DNA of 12,136 nt from Candidatus Methylomirabilota bacterium (GTDB taxonomy: Bacteria; Methylomirabilota; Methylomirabilia; Methylomirabilales; CSP1-5): contig JAKEGQ010000283.1 of the NCBI GenBank assembly GCA_022615475.1, positions 1 to 12,136 on the forward strand, read 5' to 3'. Below the pieces are notes generated by a model that was not told where the DNA came from, did not search any database, and saw only the letters and a list, made by a program, of their open reading frames with translations. The first letter of the stretch is position 1. Each line of letters begins with the position of its first letter. Positions 6,926 to 12,136 of the stretch are shown piece by piece. The position numbers and the translations under genes are program-made.

Positions 6926-7162
6926 CTACGTGATGCCAAGGAGCCGCTCGATCTTGCCCCGGTCAAAGCCGACGATCATCTCACCGTCGATGACCGTGAC
7001 CGGGGTCGCGCGCACCCCAAGCTTCACCAACTCCTCCAGCGCCTGTGGATCCTCTCGGATATTCTTCGCGACGAACGAAACACCCTTTTGAGAAAGAAAC
7101 TCTTTCTCCTGGTCGCAGGCGCCTCACCCTGACTGGGTATAGACAATCACCTGCTTGGCCAT
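6926..7162 (-). CDS. Glutaredoxin-like selenoprotein with a UxxC active site
   Basis: ATG 7162 to TAG 6926 encodes 78 residues when the single in-frame TGA (7124-7126, residue 13) is read as selenocysteine. The start MAKQVIVYTQSG-U-GAC matches the glutaredoxin TxPxCxxC site, with Sec in place of the nucleophilic cysteine and Cys16 as the resolving residue. The rest is classical small glutaredoxin: KEFLSQKGV, the cis-proline segment RATPVTVIDG (TPV at 53-55) and GFDRGKIERLLG. AGGAGG lies five bases before the ATG, and the start overlaps the end of merB by 16 bases, so translation is coupled. A SECIS-like hairpin follows the TGA. The likely role is reduction of, or metal transfer from, mercury-loaded thiols or selenols in the mer operon; that role is inferred. 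Normal ORF calling misses the gene because the first fragment is only 12 codons long. Confidence 0.92.
7090..7108 (-). promoter_or_regulatory. Predicted SECIS hairpin of the selenoglutaredoxin gene
   Basis: In the mRNA sense, arms GAGAAAGA and UCUUUCUC form a perfect eight-pair stem with a GUU loop (or seven pairs with loop AGUUU). The loop begins 24 nt after the UGA at 7124-7126, with G in the first or second loop position, as bacterial SECIS elements require. It lies inside the coding sequence. Confidence 0.72.
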
Positions 7163-7836
7163 GATGTCCTCCTCGTGTATTGCGTGCTTGGCTCCGCCAG
7201 GAGTGAGCCGAAGATCTCCCGGCCTGCTTCAAAGGCTTCGTTGAGTGAGAGGGCGACACCAGAAGGTTCCTCTCTTCCCATCCGCCAGGCGTCGAGATGA
7301 TCGTTGCTGCAGAAGAAGCTGATATTGGGGCACCGGGACTCCGCGACAGGACAGGAGTCATCTTCTTCTGACGTTGGAAACCAGACAACGGTTTCAAGCG
7401 GAAGGTATCGAGTCACGCTCTCTGGCTGCGCCTGGACCTCCACCGCCGACCCGCAATGGGCGCAACGAGACGAGATCCTGGCATCCTCGTTCAGCATCGC
7501 AGTTATCCCCAAGGCGTCCACCGCGCAGAGGGCAAAAACCTCTCGACCACTGAGATGGACCCGGTGTGGAGTCGGCGTCGCCGAGAAAGGATAGGCGGCC
7601 AGAACCGTGTTGCCTCTGGTATCGAGGACGAGGAGGTCCCTGGACGCCAACCGACGCAGGATCTGCTGGATTTGCACCGGCGGGATTCGGGACTGCTCCG
7701 CTAGGGTTGCAAGCTTTGGCGTCGCCCCTGAGGCAAAGTTCCGAAGGACCCGGCGACGGAGCCGGTCCTCTTGTTTGGTGAGGTGAGCGGCCCTCAATCG
7801 GTCCGCCACGGTCCTGATGCCATTAGGCAGCGGCAC
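7147..7836 (-). CDS. merB: Alkylmercury lyase MerB
   Basis: MerB breaks the carbon-mercury bond of organomercurials by protonolysis, releasing Hg(II) and a hydrocarbon in the cytoplasm. The protein has 229 residues, slightly longer than the usual 210 or so. An N-terminal winged-helix-like segment (about 20-80) precedes the catalytic part, which starts at YPFSATPTPHRV. The three catalytic residues are present: Cys104 and Asp107 in LCAVDALGI, and Cys169 in SRCPNISFF. Extra cysteines not typical of the family are Cys125-x2-Cys128 (CAHCG), Cys162 and Cys176. GTG 7836 has GGAG seven bases upstream. It lies 33 bases after arsR and overlaps the selenoglutaredoxin start. It uses only normal cysteine codons and ends in TGA, here a true stop. 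No merA reductase is in the window. Confidence 0.92.
   Translation of the reverse strand: MPLPNGIRTVADRLRAAHLTKQEDRLRRRVLRNFASGATPKLATLAEQSRIPPVQIQQILRRLASRDLLVLDTRGNTVLAAYPFSATPTPHRVHLSGREVFALCAVDALGITAMLNEDARISSRCAHCGSAVEVQAQPESVTRYLPLETVVWFPTSEEDDSCPVAESRCPNISFFCSNDHLDAWRMGREEPSGVALSLNEAFEAGREIFGSLLAEPSTQYTRRTSWPSR
7168..7173 (-). promoter_or_regulatory. Strong ribosome binding site of the selenoglutaredoxin gene
   Basis: AGGAGG in the mRNA sense is followed by five bases and the ATG at 7162. It lies within the last codons of merB. So strong a site in front of a frame that would otherwise stop after 12 codons supports a genuine gene. Confidence 0.8.
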
Positions 7837-7869
7837 TTTGATTCTCCGGTTCAGGGCGGCACAGGGAAT

Positions 7870-8226
7870 CTAACGGTCCCGCTCTATTCGTGTGCAAGCC
7901 CAGATGTGTTTGGCGTTGTCTGAGACCATGTCGCGGGCCAGCTCTAGGATCTTCCGCACCCGCCGGTCCGCCACGCGGTAATGCCGGTTTCGGCCCTGGC
8001 GAAAGGCGGTGACATACCCGCACCAGCTTAAGCACGCCAGATGACTGGACACGCGGCCCTGGGGTACGCCAAGCGTCTTGACGAGTTCTGTCACTGTGCG
8101 CTCACGCTGAAGGAGCAGTTCGAGAATCTTGAGGCGGGTCGGATCGCCGAGACCACGGAAGAACTTGGCCTCGAGTTGTAGCTGTTCGAGCTCCTGCGCC
8201 GGGAGCCGTTTGGTCAACGTGGACAT
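7870..8226 (-). CDS. ArsR/SmtB-family metal sensor, CmtR-like
   Basis: This is a 118-residue winged-helix repressor of the ArsR/SmtB family and the first gene of the mercury operon. The core is typical: LGDPTRLKILELL at 26-38 and the recognition helix with VPQGRVSSHLACL at 54-66. Three cysteines are placed as in the Cd/Pb sensor CmtR: Cys65 and Cys69 in the CLSWC stretch of the DNA-binding helix, and Cys111 near the C-terminus (spacings 4 and 42, against 4 and 41 in CmtR). It lacks the ELCVCDL motif of classical ArsR. Its position ahead of merB suggests it senses Hg(II) or organomercury and lets go of DNA when loaded; ArsR-type regulators of mer operons are known in Streptomyces. The effector is inferred. 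It probably represses its own operon through the operator at 8244-8259. Confidence 0.9.
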   Translation of the reverse strand: MSTLTKRLPAQELEQLQLEAKFFRGLGDPTRLKILELLLQRERTVTELVKTLGVPQGRVSSHLACLSWCGYVTAFRQGRNRHYRVADRRVRKILELARDMVSDNAKHIWACTRIERDR

Positions 8227-8243
8227 TCTCTCTCCGTTATTGC

Positions 8244-8259
8244 ATACGCTTATTCGTAT
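8244..8259. promoter_or_regulatory. Candidate ArsR-family operator
   Basis: The inverted repeat ATACG-N6-CGTAT lies at the -10 and transcription start of the mercury-operon promoter. AT-rich palindromes of this sort are typical ArsR/SmtB-family operators, and this one would block RNA polymerase directly. No second copy was found near the divergent DUF3105 promoter. Confidence 0.6.
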
Positions 8260-8287
8260 TTTAAGTTATAGTCAGCGTGGCTGTCAA
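8258..8287 (-). promoter_or_regulatory. Promoter of the mercury operon
   Basis: On the - strand a perfect -35 TTGACA (8287-8282) is followed after 18 bases by TAAAAT (8263-8258), close to the -10 consensus. The expected start of transcription lies about 25 bases before the arsR ATG. The operator candidate overlaps the downstream end of the -10. Confidence 0.75.
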
Positions 8288-8327
8288 GGGGAAAGGGCGG
8301 AGCAGTTCCCCCGCGACGGCAAACGCC

Positions 8328-8356
8328 TTGACACGGGTGGGGACGGAGCATATAAG
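8328..8356 (+). promoter_or_regulatory. Strong sigma70-like promoter of the DUF3105 gene
   Basis: TTGACA (8328-8333) and TATAAG (8351-8356) are separated by the ideal 17 bases. Transcription would start near 8363, giving a leader of about 65 bases before the ATG at 8428. It stands back to back with the mercury-operon promoter about 40 bases away. Confidence 0.75.
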
Positions 8357-8427
8357 CGCTGAACGGGGCAGCGGATCCTTAGGCGAGAGCCGTGCCTGGA
8401 CGGTGCCCCTGTGAGGGGAGTGGGCCC

Positions 8428-9006
8428 ATGAGCAAGGCAGGGAAGCGGCAGCGCAAGGAAGAGGCGAAGGTGCGGCGGGCCGAAGAGCGACGGCGTGAGG
8501 CGCGGCGTCGGCAAATCATGCGGCTCGCTGCGTGGGCTGTCCTGCTCCTTAGTCTCGGCTACGCGGGCTATTGGGCCTACGGCAGGATCACCGCACGGGT
8601 CACCTGGCAGGAGTTTTCCAGTTTGGGGAACGCCCACATCCCGAATCCTTCCACCCCGCATATCCCGTACAATAGCGATCCACCGACCTCCGGGCCTCAC
8701 ACCCCGTACCTCGCGAAGTGGGGCATTCATGACCGACCCGTTCCTAAAGAGGAACAGGTCCACAACCTCGAGGACGGCGGGGTGATCATCCAGTATAACT
8801 GCCCCGAAGGGTGCCCCGATTTAGTCGACAAGCTGAAAGCGATTGCGCAGCGGTACGACCGCCTGATTCTTGCCCCGTACCCCGGCATGGACAAACAGAT
8901 TGCGTTGACGGCCTGGCGGCGCCTCGACAAGTTCAACGAGTTCGGCGAGCAGCGGATCATCCGCTTCATCGATGCCCACATCGGCATTGACCACCACCCC
9001 CGCTAA
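8428..9006 (+). CDS. DUF3105 family membrane-anchored protein
   Basis: The start is taken at ATG 8428, because AGGGGAG lies seven bases upstream; the longer frame from 8392 has no such site. The protein has 192 residues: a very basic, probably helical N-terminus (3-32), one membrane segment (about 33-52), and an extracytoplasmic DUF3105 domain. Hallmarks are YNSDPPTSGPH at 81-91 and VHNLEDGGVIIQY at 111-123. The usual family motif is LEHGG, so Asp replaces His here. Cys125 and Cys129 (NCPEGC) could bind metal or form a disulfide. The biochemical function of the family is unknown to me. It is divergent from the mercury operon, which hints at, but does not prove, a link to metal or envelope stress. 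Confidence 0.85.
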   Translation: MSKAGKRQRKEEAKVRRAEERRREARRRQIMRLAAWAVLLLSLGYAGYWAYGRITARVTWQEFSSLGNAHIPNPSTPHIPYNSDPPTSGPHTPYLAKWGIHDRPVPKEEQVHNLEDGGVIIQYNCPEGCPDLVDKLKAIAQRYDRLILAPYPGMDKQIALTAWRRLDKFNEFGEQRIIRFIDAHIGIDHHPR

Positions 9007-9107
9007 GCCAAGGCCGCTTCCGGGAAGTCCTCTTACTCTCCTGCGTCTTCTGCCGTTCTGGGCCGTCCTATCGAGTGCTCACACCGGGTCCACACTGCTC
9101 CCTTGCT

Positions 9108-9938
9108 TTACTGGTGCACGAAGCCAGTCCAAAGGGCCAGGGCGAAGGAAAGAACCGTCAGCCCGATCGTCCCAAACGCCGCAAGGGTGTCGCTGATTCG
9201 TTCCCGCTGACGGTCCTTATGGCCGAGAATCGTCGCTGTCAGGTATCCTCCCACAAAGCCGCCTGCGTGGGCGTAGTTGTTCACCCCGGCCATCAAGAAG
9301 CCCATGATAAAGAGGACCAGTGCCCATTGCCCGTACTGGCGAAGGATCGCCACCCCGAACGTGCCACCCCGGCTGCGCCCATAAGAGACCATGGCTCCGA
9401 GGAGCCCAAAGATCGAGCCCGAGGCGCCGATGGTGAACGCCACGCCGACCCAATTGGACACCACGAAGCCGAGCACCCCCGCCGCCGTGAAGATCACGAT
9501 GAGCCGGGAGCGGCCGTACAGCTCCTCGACCGCCGGAGCAAGCTGGTGGATCCACAGCACGTTGAAGAGAAGATGAAGCAGGCTCCCGTGCAGATAGATG
9601 GCGGTGAATAAAGTCCACCAGCGCCCGAAACCCCAGGCGTAGGCACCGGTCATGCCGAGGGTGTCCAGCGCCCTGGCGCTCGGCGCAAGGAAGTCGAAAG
9701 GTCCCCGCGGGCCGAGAGCGGGGAGAGGATCAAGGAGCAACGACGCGACATAGGCGGCAATGCAGATCCCGGTGACGACGCGTCCAAAGCTTGCTTCGCG
9801 GAGCAGACGCCCTACCGCCGGCCCAAAGCCCCACAGCCCCGGGTTTCGCGCCCCACAGTAAAAGCAGGCGGTCGCATCCACGCTATTGAGTTTCCCGCAG
9901 GACCGGCAGATACTTGCGCCGCCTTTCTTCCGGAACAC
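9108..9938 (-). CDS. Rhomboid-family intramembrane serine protease with N-terminal zinc ribbon
   Basis: This is a 276-residue integral membrane protein. Residues 11-29 form a small zinc ribbon (CRSCG and CFYCG). The rhomboid domain follows from about 50 with six or seven hydrophobic helices. Catalytic features are intact: HGSLLHLLFN at 117-126 (His122, Asn126), nucleophile Ser173 in IGASGSIFG, and His224 in NNYAHAGGFVGG. Rhomboids cleave substrates within the membrane; the substrate is unknown. The GTG start at 9938 is the first available in frame, because a TGA stop lies just upstream. A TATAAA at 9979-9984 could be its -10. It converges with the DUF3105 gene; the 101-base gap between them shows no clear terminator. 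Confidence 0.9.
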   Translation of the reverse strand: MFRKKGGASICRSCGKLNSVDATACFYCGARNPGLWGFGPAVGRLLREASFGRVVTGICIAAYVASLLLDPLPALGPRGPFDFLAPSARALDTLGMTGAYAWGFGRWWTLFTAIYLHGSLLHLLFNVLWIHQLAPAVEELYGRSRLIVIFTAAGVLGFVVSNWVGVAFTIGASGSIFGLLGAMVSYGRSRGGTFGVAILRQYGQWALVLFIMGFLMAGVNNYAHAGGFVGGYLTATILGHKDRQRERISDTLAAFGTIGLTVLSFALALWTGFVHQ

Positions 9939-9978
9939 GCTGGACCCCCATCACACAGCGGAGATCTCGTGACAGTTC

Positions 9979-10020
9979 TTTATACCGTGGCCCCGTCGTT
10001 CGGTCCATCACTTTGGACCG
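9979..10020 (-). promoter_or_regulatory. Possible rhomboid promoter with a perfect inverted repeat
   Basis: TATAAA (9984-9979 on the - strand) is a good -10 candidate, but the region 17 bases upstream has only a poor -35. That region holds a perfect inverted repeat, CGGTCCA-N6-TGGACCG (10001-10020). A regulator-dependent promoter is possible. The repeat could instead be a weak terminator hairpin of the upstream gene, but no T-run follows it. Confidence 0.4.
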
Positions 10021-10049
10021 CAGAGGTTGGCGGGGCGCCGGCCTTTAGC

Positions 10050-10532
10050 TCACGACCCGCTCGCCTGGCGTAAGAGCGTCTGGTAGCTGTGTTCTGTGGG
10101 GCGGAGCCAAAAGAGGATCCCGAGGGTGAGAGCTGACAGCACGACGAAATCGTGGAGCAAACCTGAGAGCAGGAAGAGGAGCAACCCATAGATGGCTATG
10201 GCGTCCGCCAGGGAGAACATGATGATGTGCCAGGTCGCGATCGATTGCGCCACGGGCCTGGCGCGCTGGCGCAGGGCCTGGGGAGTGAGAAACTGCGCAC
10301 GAATCCTGCCGATCACGCCAACGTTTCCGACGGCGGCGAGCCATAAGAGAATCCGAAGGAAGGGGGAGGGGCCCAGGACGCCCTCCTTCGGAATGACATC
10401 TCGCGAGAGCACCAGGAAGACGAGGAGTCCGTAGGTGAGCACGGCTCCGGCCATGGCCGCGTGGATGATGCGAAGGTGCCGGAAGGCGCTCTCCGGGTCA
10501 TCAGATTTTCTGGATTGCGGGATCGGCCCCAT
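10050..10532 (-). CDS. Hypothetical four-helix membrane protein
   Basis: I do not recognise the family. The start is placed at ATG 10532, with GGGGAG close upstream; the longer open frame to 10706 runs over the glycosidase gene and is arginine/proline-rich. The protein has 160 residues with four hydrophobic segments, near 22-43, 58-77, 99-123 and 127-144, and a short polar N-terminus. A histidine lies at the start of helix 1 (IIHAAMAG) and another in WHIIMFSLADA in helix 3, which could bind a cofactor, but this is speculation. It lies 92 bases after the GH20-like gene on the same strand and ends in TGA. Confidence 0.75.
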   Translation of the reverse strand: MGPIPQSRKSDDPESAFRHLRIIHAAMAGAVLTYGLLVFLVLSRDVIPKEGVLGPSPFLRILLWLAAVGNVGVIGRIRAQFLTPQALRQRARPVAQSIATWHIIMFSLADAIAIYGLLLFLLSGLLHDFVVLSALTLGILFWLRPTEHSYQTLLRQASGS

Positions 10533-10624
10533 CGTCTCCCCTCCAGGAGATTCCGAGATCGTAGGCAAAGGGAAGCAAAGCAGTTCTTGTGCCAATGCGA
10601 TTGGGATTCCGAGGGATTGCGTCC

Positions 10625-12136
10625 CTACTGTTCGAGGAGGGCCAGGACGCGCTCGAGCCGTGCGGCGGAATCGTCGAGCCCCCCAGGGCGATTGCGGCGT
10701 TGCCAAAGCTTCCGGTGCTGGCCGATCAGCGTTCGGAGTTCCTCGCCGACTTCGTTCCGCGATTGTGCGGGGAGCGCGCTGATGGGCGCGCCGAGGCCGA
10801 TCCGGACGCGGGCCGTTCCGAGGCGACAGGCCAGCCGGAGCATATCCGCCACCCAGCGAAACTCTTCCAGGATGGTCTCAGCATCCGGTCGCGCCATGCA
10901 AGCGTCACTGAGCGGTGCCATGACCTCGTCAACGTAGGCGCGCGTCTCTTCCAGGCGTTCTGTGGTGAGTTGCCGGAGTGCCCGGTGGGGCCGGTCTCGA
11001 TCAGCGAACACCAACAAGTGGAATGGAACCGAGCCGTTGTGGAGGGGGATTCTTGTGCGCAGATATGTGTTCCCAAGATTGTACGCGAGCCGCCCCATCA
11101 CGCCGGCCTGATCCGCGAAGGCGTGGAGCCCAAGCAGGGCGGGAATGTCCAGCTGGCCGTGCTCGGCGGTCGCGCTATTCCAACTGAAGGCCGCACCCGC
11201 AACAAATCCAAGGTAGCTGACCGGAAGCGGTTGGAGGTGCCCGTTGTCCCCCCAGTCGGTCGTGAGGACGCCGATCGCTCCGGTAGCCCGGCCGGCCAGC
11301 ACCGCGTTGCTGATATTGGCGAGGGCATTCGCCGTCCGCCCGGCGAGGCTGTTCCAACTGCTCGTGCCCGGACAGACGTAGAACCGGAGCCCGGCATCCG
11401 CGAAGAGGCGTCCGCGCTCGGCGAAGGGATGATTGCCCTCGTAGCCCCACTCGAGTGGGATGACGTCTTTGGAAAGTGTGCCGATCAGCGCGGGCCGATC
11501 CCGGATCACATCGGCCCAGAACTGCATGGTCCTCCCCCGTTGGGTCACCAGCCGGTGGATCTGCCCAAGGAACTCGAGATAGACCCCCTCGACCCCCTTT
11601 TGCGCGCAGGCGGCGGCGGACCGCCCCTGTCCAAGATCGAGGGTCTCGTCGAGGCCCACGTTGAACTGGCTGCTGCTGAAGTGAGGCAACAGTTGGTCGT
11701 AGAGATCAGACAGAAGCGCGAGGCTGCCCGGGTCGACGGGGCAGAGGCCATAGGGCTCTGGGCTCGGGCTGAAGGGATGAACAATGCCCTTGGGACATTC
11801 GGCCAGGCGACGGTAGGGTTCGTGAATCAGCCACCGGTGCATGTGGCCGAGGCTGTTCTGATTGGGCACGAGCTCCACGTAGCGGTTCCGGCAGACCGCA
11901 TCTAACGCCTCAATCTCGTCACCGGTCAAGGGACTGGCACGCTGCCAGACGACCTCGTGCCCTCGATAGGCAAAGGTGTGCTCCATATAGAGCTGCAGCT
12001 GGTTGATCTTCCAACCGGCCAAGAGGTCCACAAGATCAAATAACGTCTCCATCGTGGGGACCTTGTCCCGGCTCACGTCGAGCAGCACGCCGCGATGGGT
12101 AAAGTCGGGCCAGTCCGTAATGCGGCATCCTGGCAG
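10625..12136 (-). CDS. GH20-like glycoside hydrolase (beta-N-acetylhexosaminidase-type), 5'-truncated
   Basis: The frame is open to the right edge, giving about 503 residues; the N-terminus is missing. The first visible residues (FTHRGVLLDVSRDKVPT) are the start of a GH20-type TIM barrel, followed by KINQLQLYMEHTFAY, LVPNQNSLGHM, and the acid/base pair in FNVGLDET, which corresponds to the GH20 H-x-G-x-D-E motif. Later blocks include FWADVI and PLEWGYEGNHPF. GH20 enzymes remove terminal N-acetylhexosamine by a substrate-assisted mechanism. The substrate is unknown, and this divergent branch may act on other sugars. The stop is TAG at 10625. Long frames on the opposite strand over this gene are artefacts of its codon use. 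Confidence 0.85.
   Translation of the reverse strand: MPGCRITDWPDFTHRGVLLDVSRDKVPTMETLFDLVDLLAGWKINQLQLYMEHTFAYRGHEVVWQRASPLTGDEIEALDAVCRNRYVELVPNQNSLGHMHRWLIHEPYRRLAECPKGIVHPFSPSPEPYGLCPVDPGSLALLSDLYDQLLPHFSSSQFNVGLDETLDLGQGRSAAACAQKGVEGVYLEFLGQIHRLVTQRGRTMQFWADVIRDRPALIGTLSKDVIPLEWGYEGNHPFAERGRLFADAGLRFYVCPGTSSWNSLAGRTANALANISNAVLAGRATGAIGVLTTDWGDNGHLQPLPVSYLGFVAGAAFSWNSATAEHGQLDIPALLGLHAFADQAGVMGRLAYNLGNTYLRTRIPLHNGSVPFHLLVFADRDRPHRALRQLTTERLEETRAYVDEVMAPLSDACMARPDAETILEEFRWVADMLRLACRLGTARVRIGLGAPISALPAQSRNEVGEELRTLIGQHRKLWQRRNRPGGLDDSAARLERVLALLEQ

Noticed and set aside
7090..7108. Hairpin as an intrinsic terminator
   Set aside because: It has no following U-run and lies inside a conserved coding sequence just after the UGA; the same is true of the hairpin at 6772-6794.
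6081..7132. Several + strand open frames of 70-146 codons across the mercury operon
   Set aside because: They encode low-complexity or Ser/Arg/Pro-rich sequence without known motifs and lie opposite clearly recognisable proteins on the - strand.
6020..7162. Reading the region as decayed pseudogenes
   Set aside because: The only interruptions are TGA, all five at motif cysteine positions, with no frameshifts, intact family ends, good ribosome sites and SECIS-like hairpins.
6020..7162. Genome-wide reassignment of TGA to an amino acid
   Set aside because: pstC, pstA, phoU, uppP, arsC and merB use TGA as a natural stop at the expected family length. A Cys-inserting UGA suppressor remains a weaker alternative, but it would not need the hairpins.
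8392..8427. Upstream GTG start for the DUF3105 gene
   Set aside because: It has no ribosome site, while the ATG at 8428 has AGGGGAG at seven bases and gives the usual basic N-terminus before the membrane helix.
10589..11905. Long + strand frame of 438 codons
   Set aside because: It is antisense to the GH20-like gene, which has recognisable catalytic motifs. The + strand translation has no family features and results from GC-rich codon use.

Overview
The window looks like a chromosomal segment of a GC-rich bacterium with many GTG starts, 4-base ATGA/GTGA overlaps and good Shine-Dalgarno sites. The PstS, UppP, GH20-like and small membrane proteins remind me of uncultured lineages such as NC10/Methylomirabilota or Rokubacteria. 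That placement is an impression, not a search result. If the central reading below is right, the organism must also carry selA, selB, selC and selD elsewhere.

Left third, + strand: a phosphate-uptake operon, pstS (5' end cut off by the window) - pstC - pstA - pstB - phoU, running on into uppP (undecaprenyl-diphosphate phosphatase) and a thioredoxin-type arsenate reductase arsC. The phoU gene is unusual: one frame encodes an ordinary PhoU followed by a second, DUF47-type PhoU-like domain.

Middle, - strand (8226 down to 6020): a compact mercury operon, read in the order ArsR/CmtR-type metal sensor - merB (organomercurial lyase) - glutaredoxin - LysW-like/MerF fusion - DCC-family (DUF393) thiol oxidoreductase. 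The last three genes are invisible or truncated under standard ORF calling because they contain five in-frame TGA codons. Every TGA falls where the family has a redox or metal-binding cysteine: UxxC in the glutaredoxin, CxxU twice in the MerF fusion, UxxU in the DCC protein. Each TGA is followed at the right distance by a hairpin with a G in the first loop positions, as in bacterial SECIS elements; two of the hairpins carry a GGUC loop like that of E. coli fdhF. The three genes end in TAG, TAA and TAG, while many neighbours end in TGA. I read this as a selenocysteine-rich mercury/organomercury detoxification operon and consider it the main discovery here. Selenolates bind Hg(II) and methylmercury more tightly than thiolates, which makes the pairing chemically sensible.

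Right third: divergent from the mercury operon, with its own strong promoter, is a DUF3105 membrane-anchored protein (+). Then on the - strand come a rhomboid protease with an N-terminal zinc ribbon, a four-helix membrane protein of unknown function, and the C-terminal part of a GH20-like glycosidase that runs off the right edge. No rRNA, tRNA, CRISPR array or insertion sequence was seen, and no gene-free stretch exceeds 300 bases.
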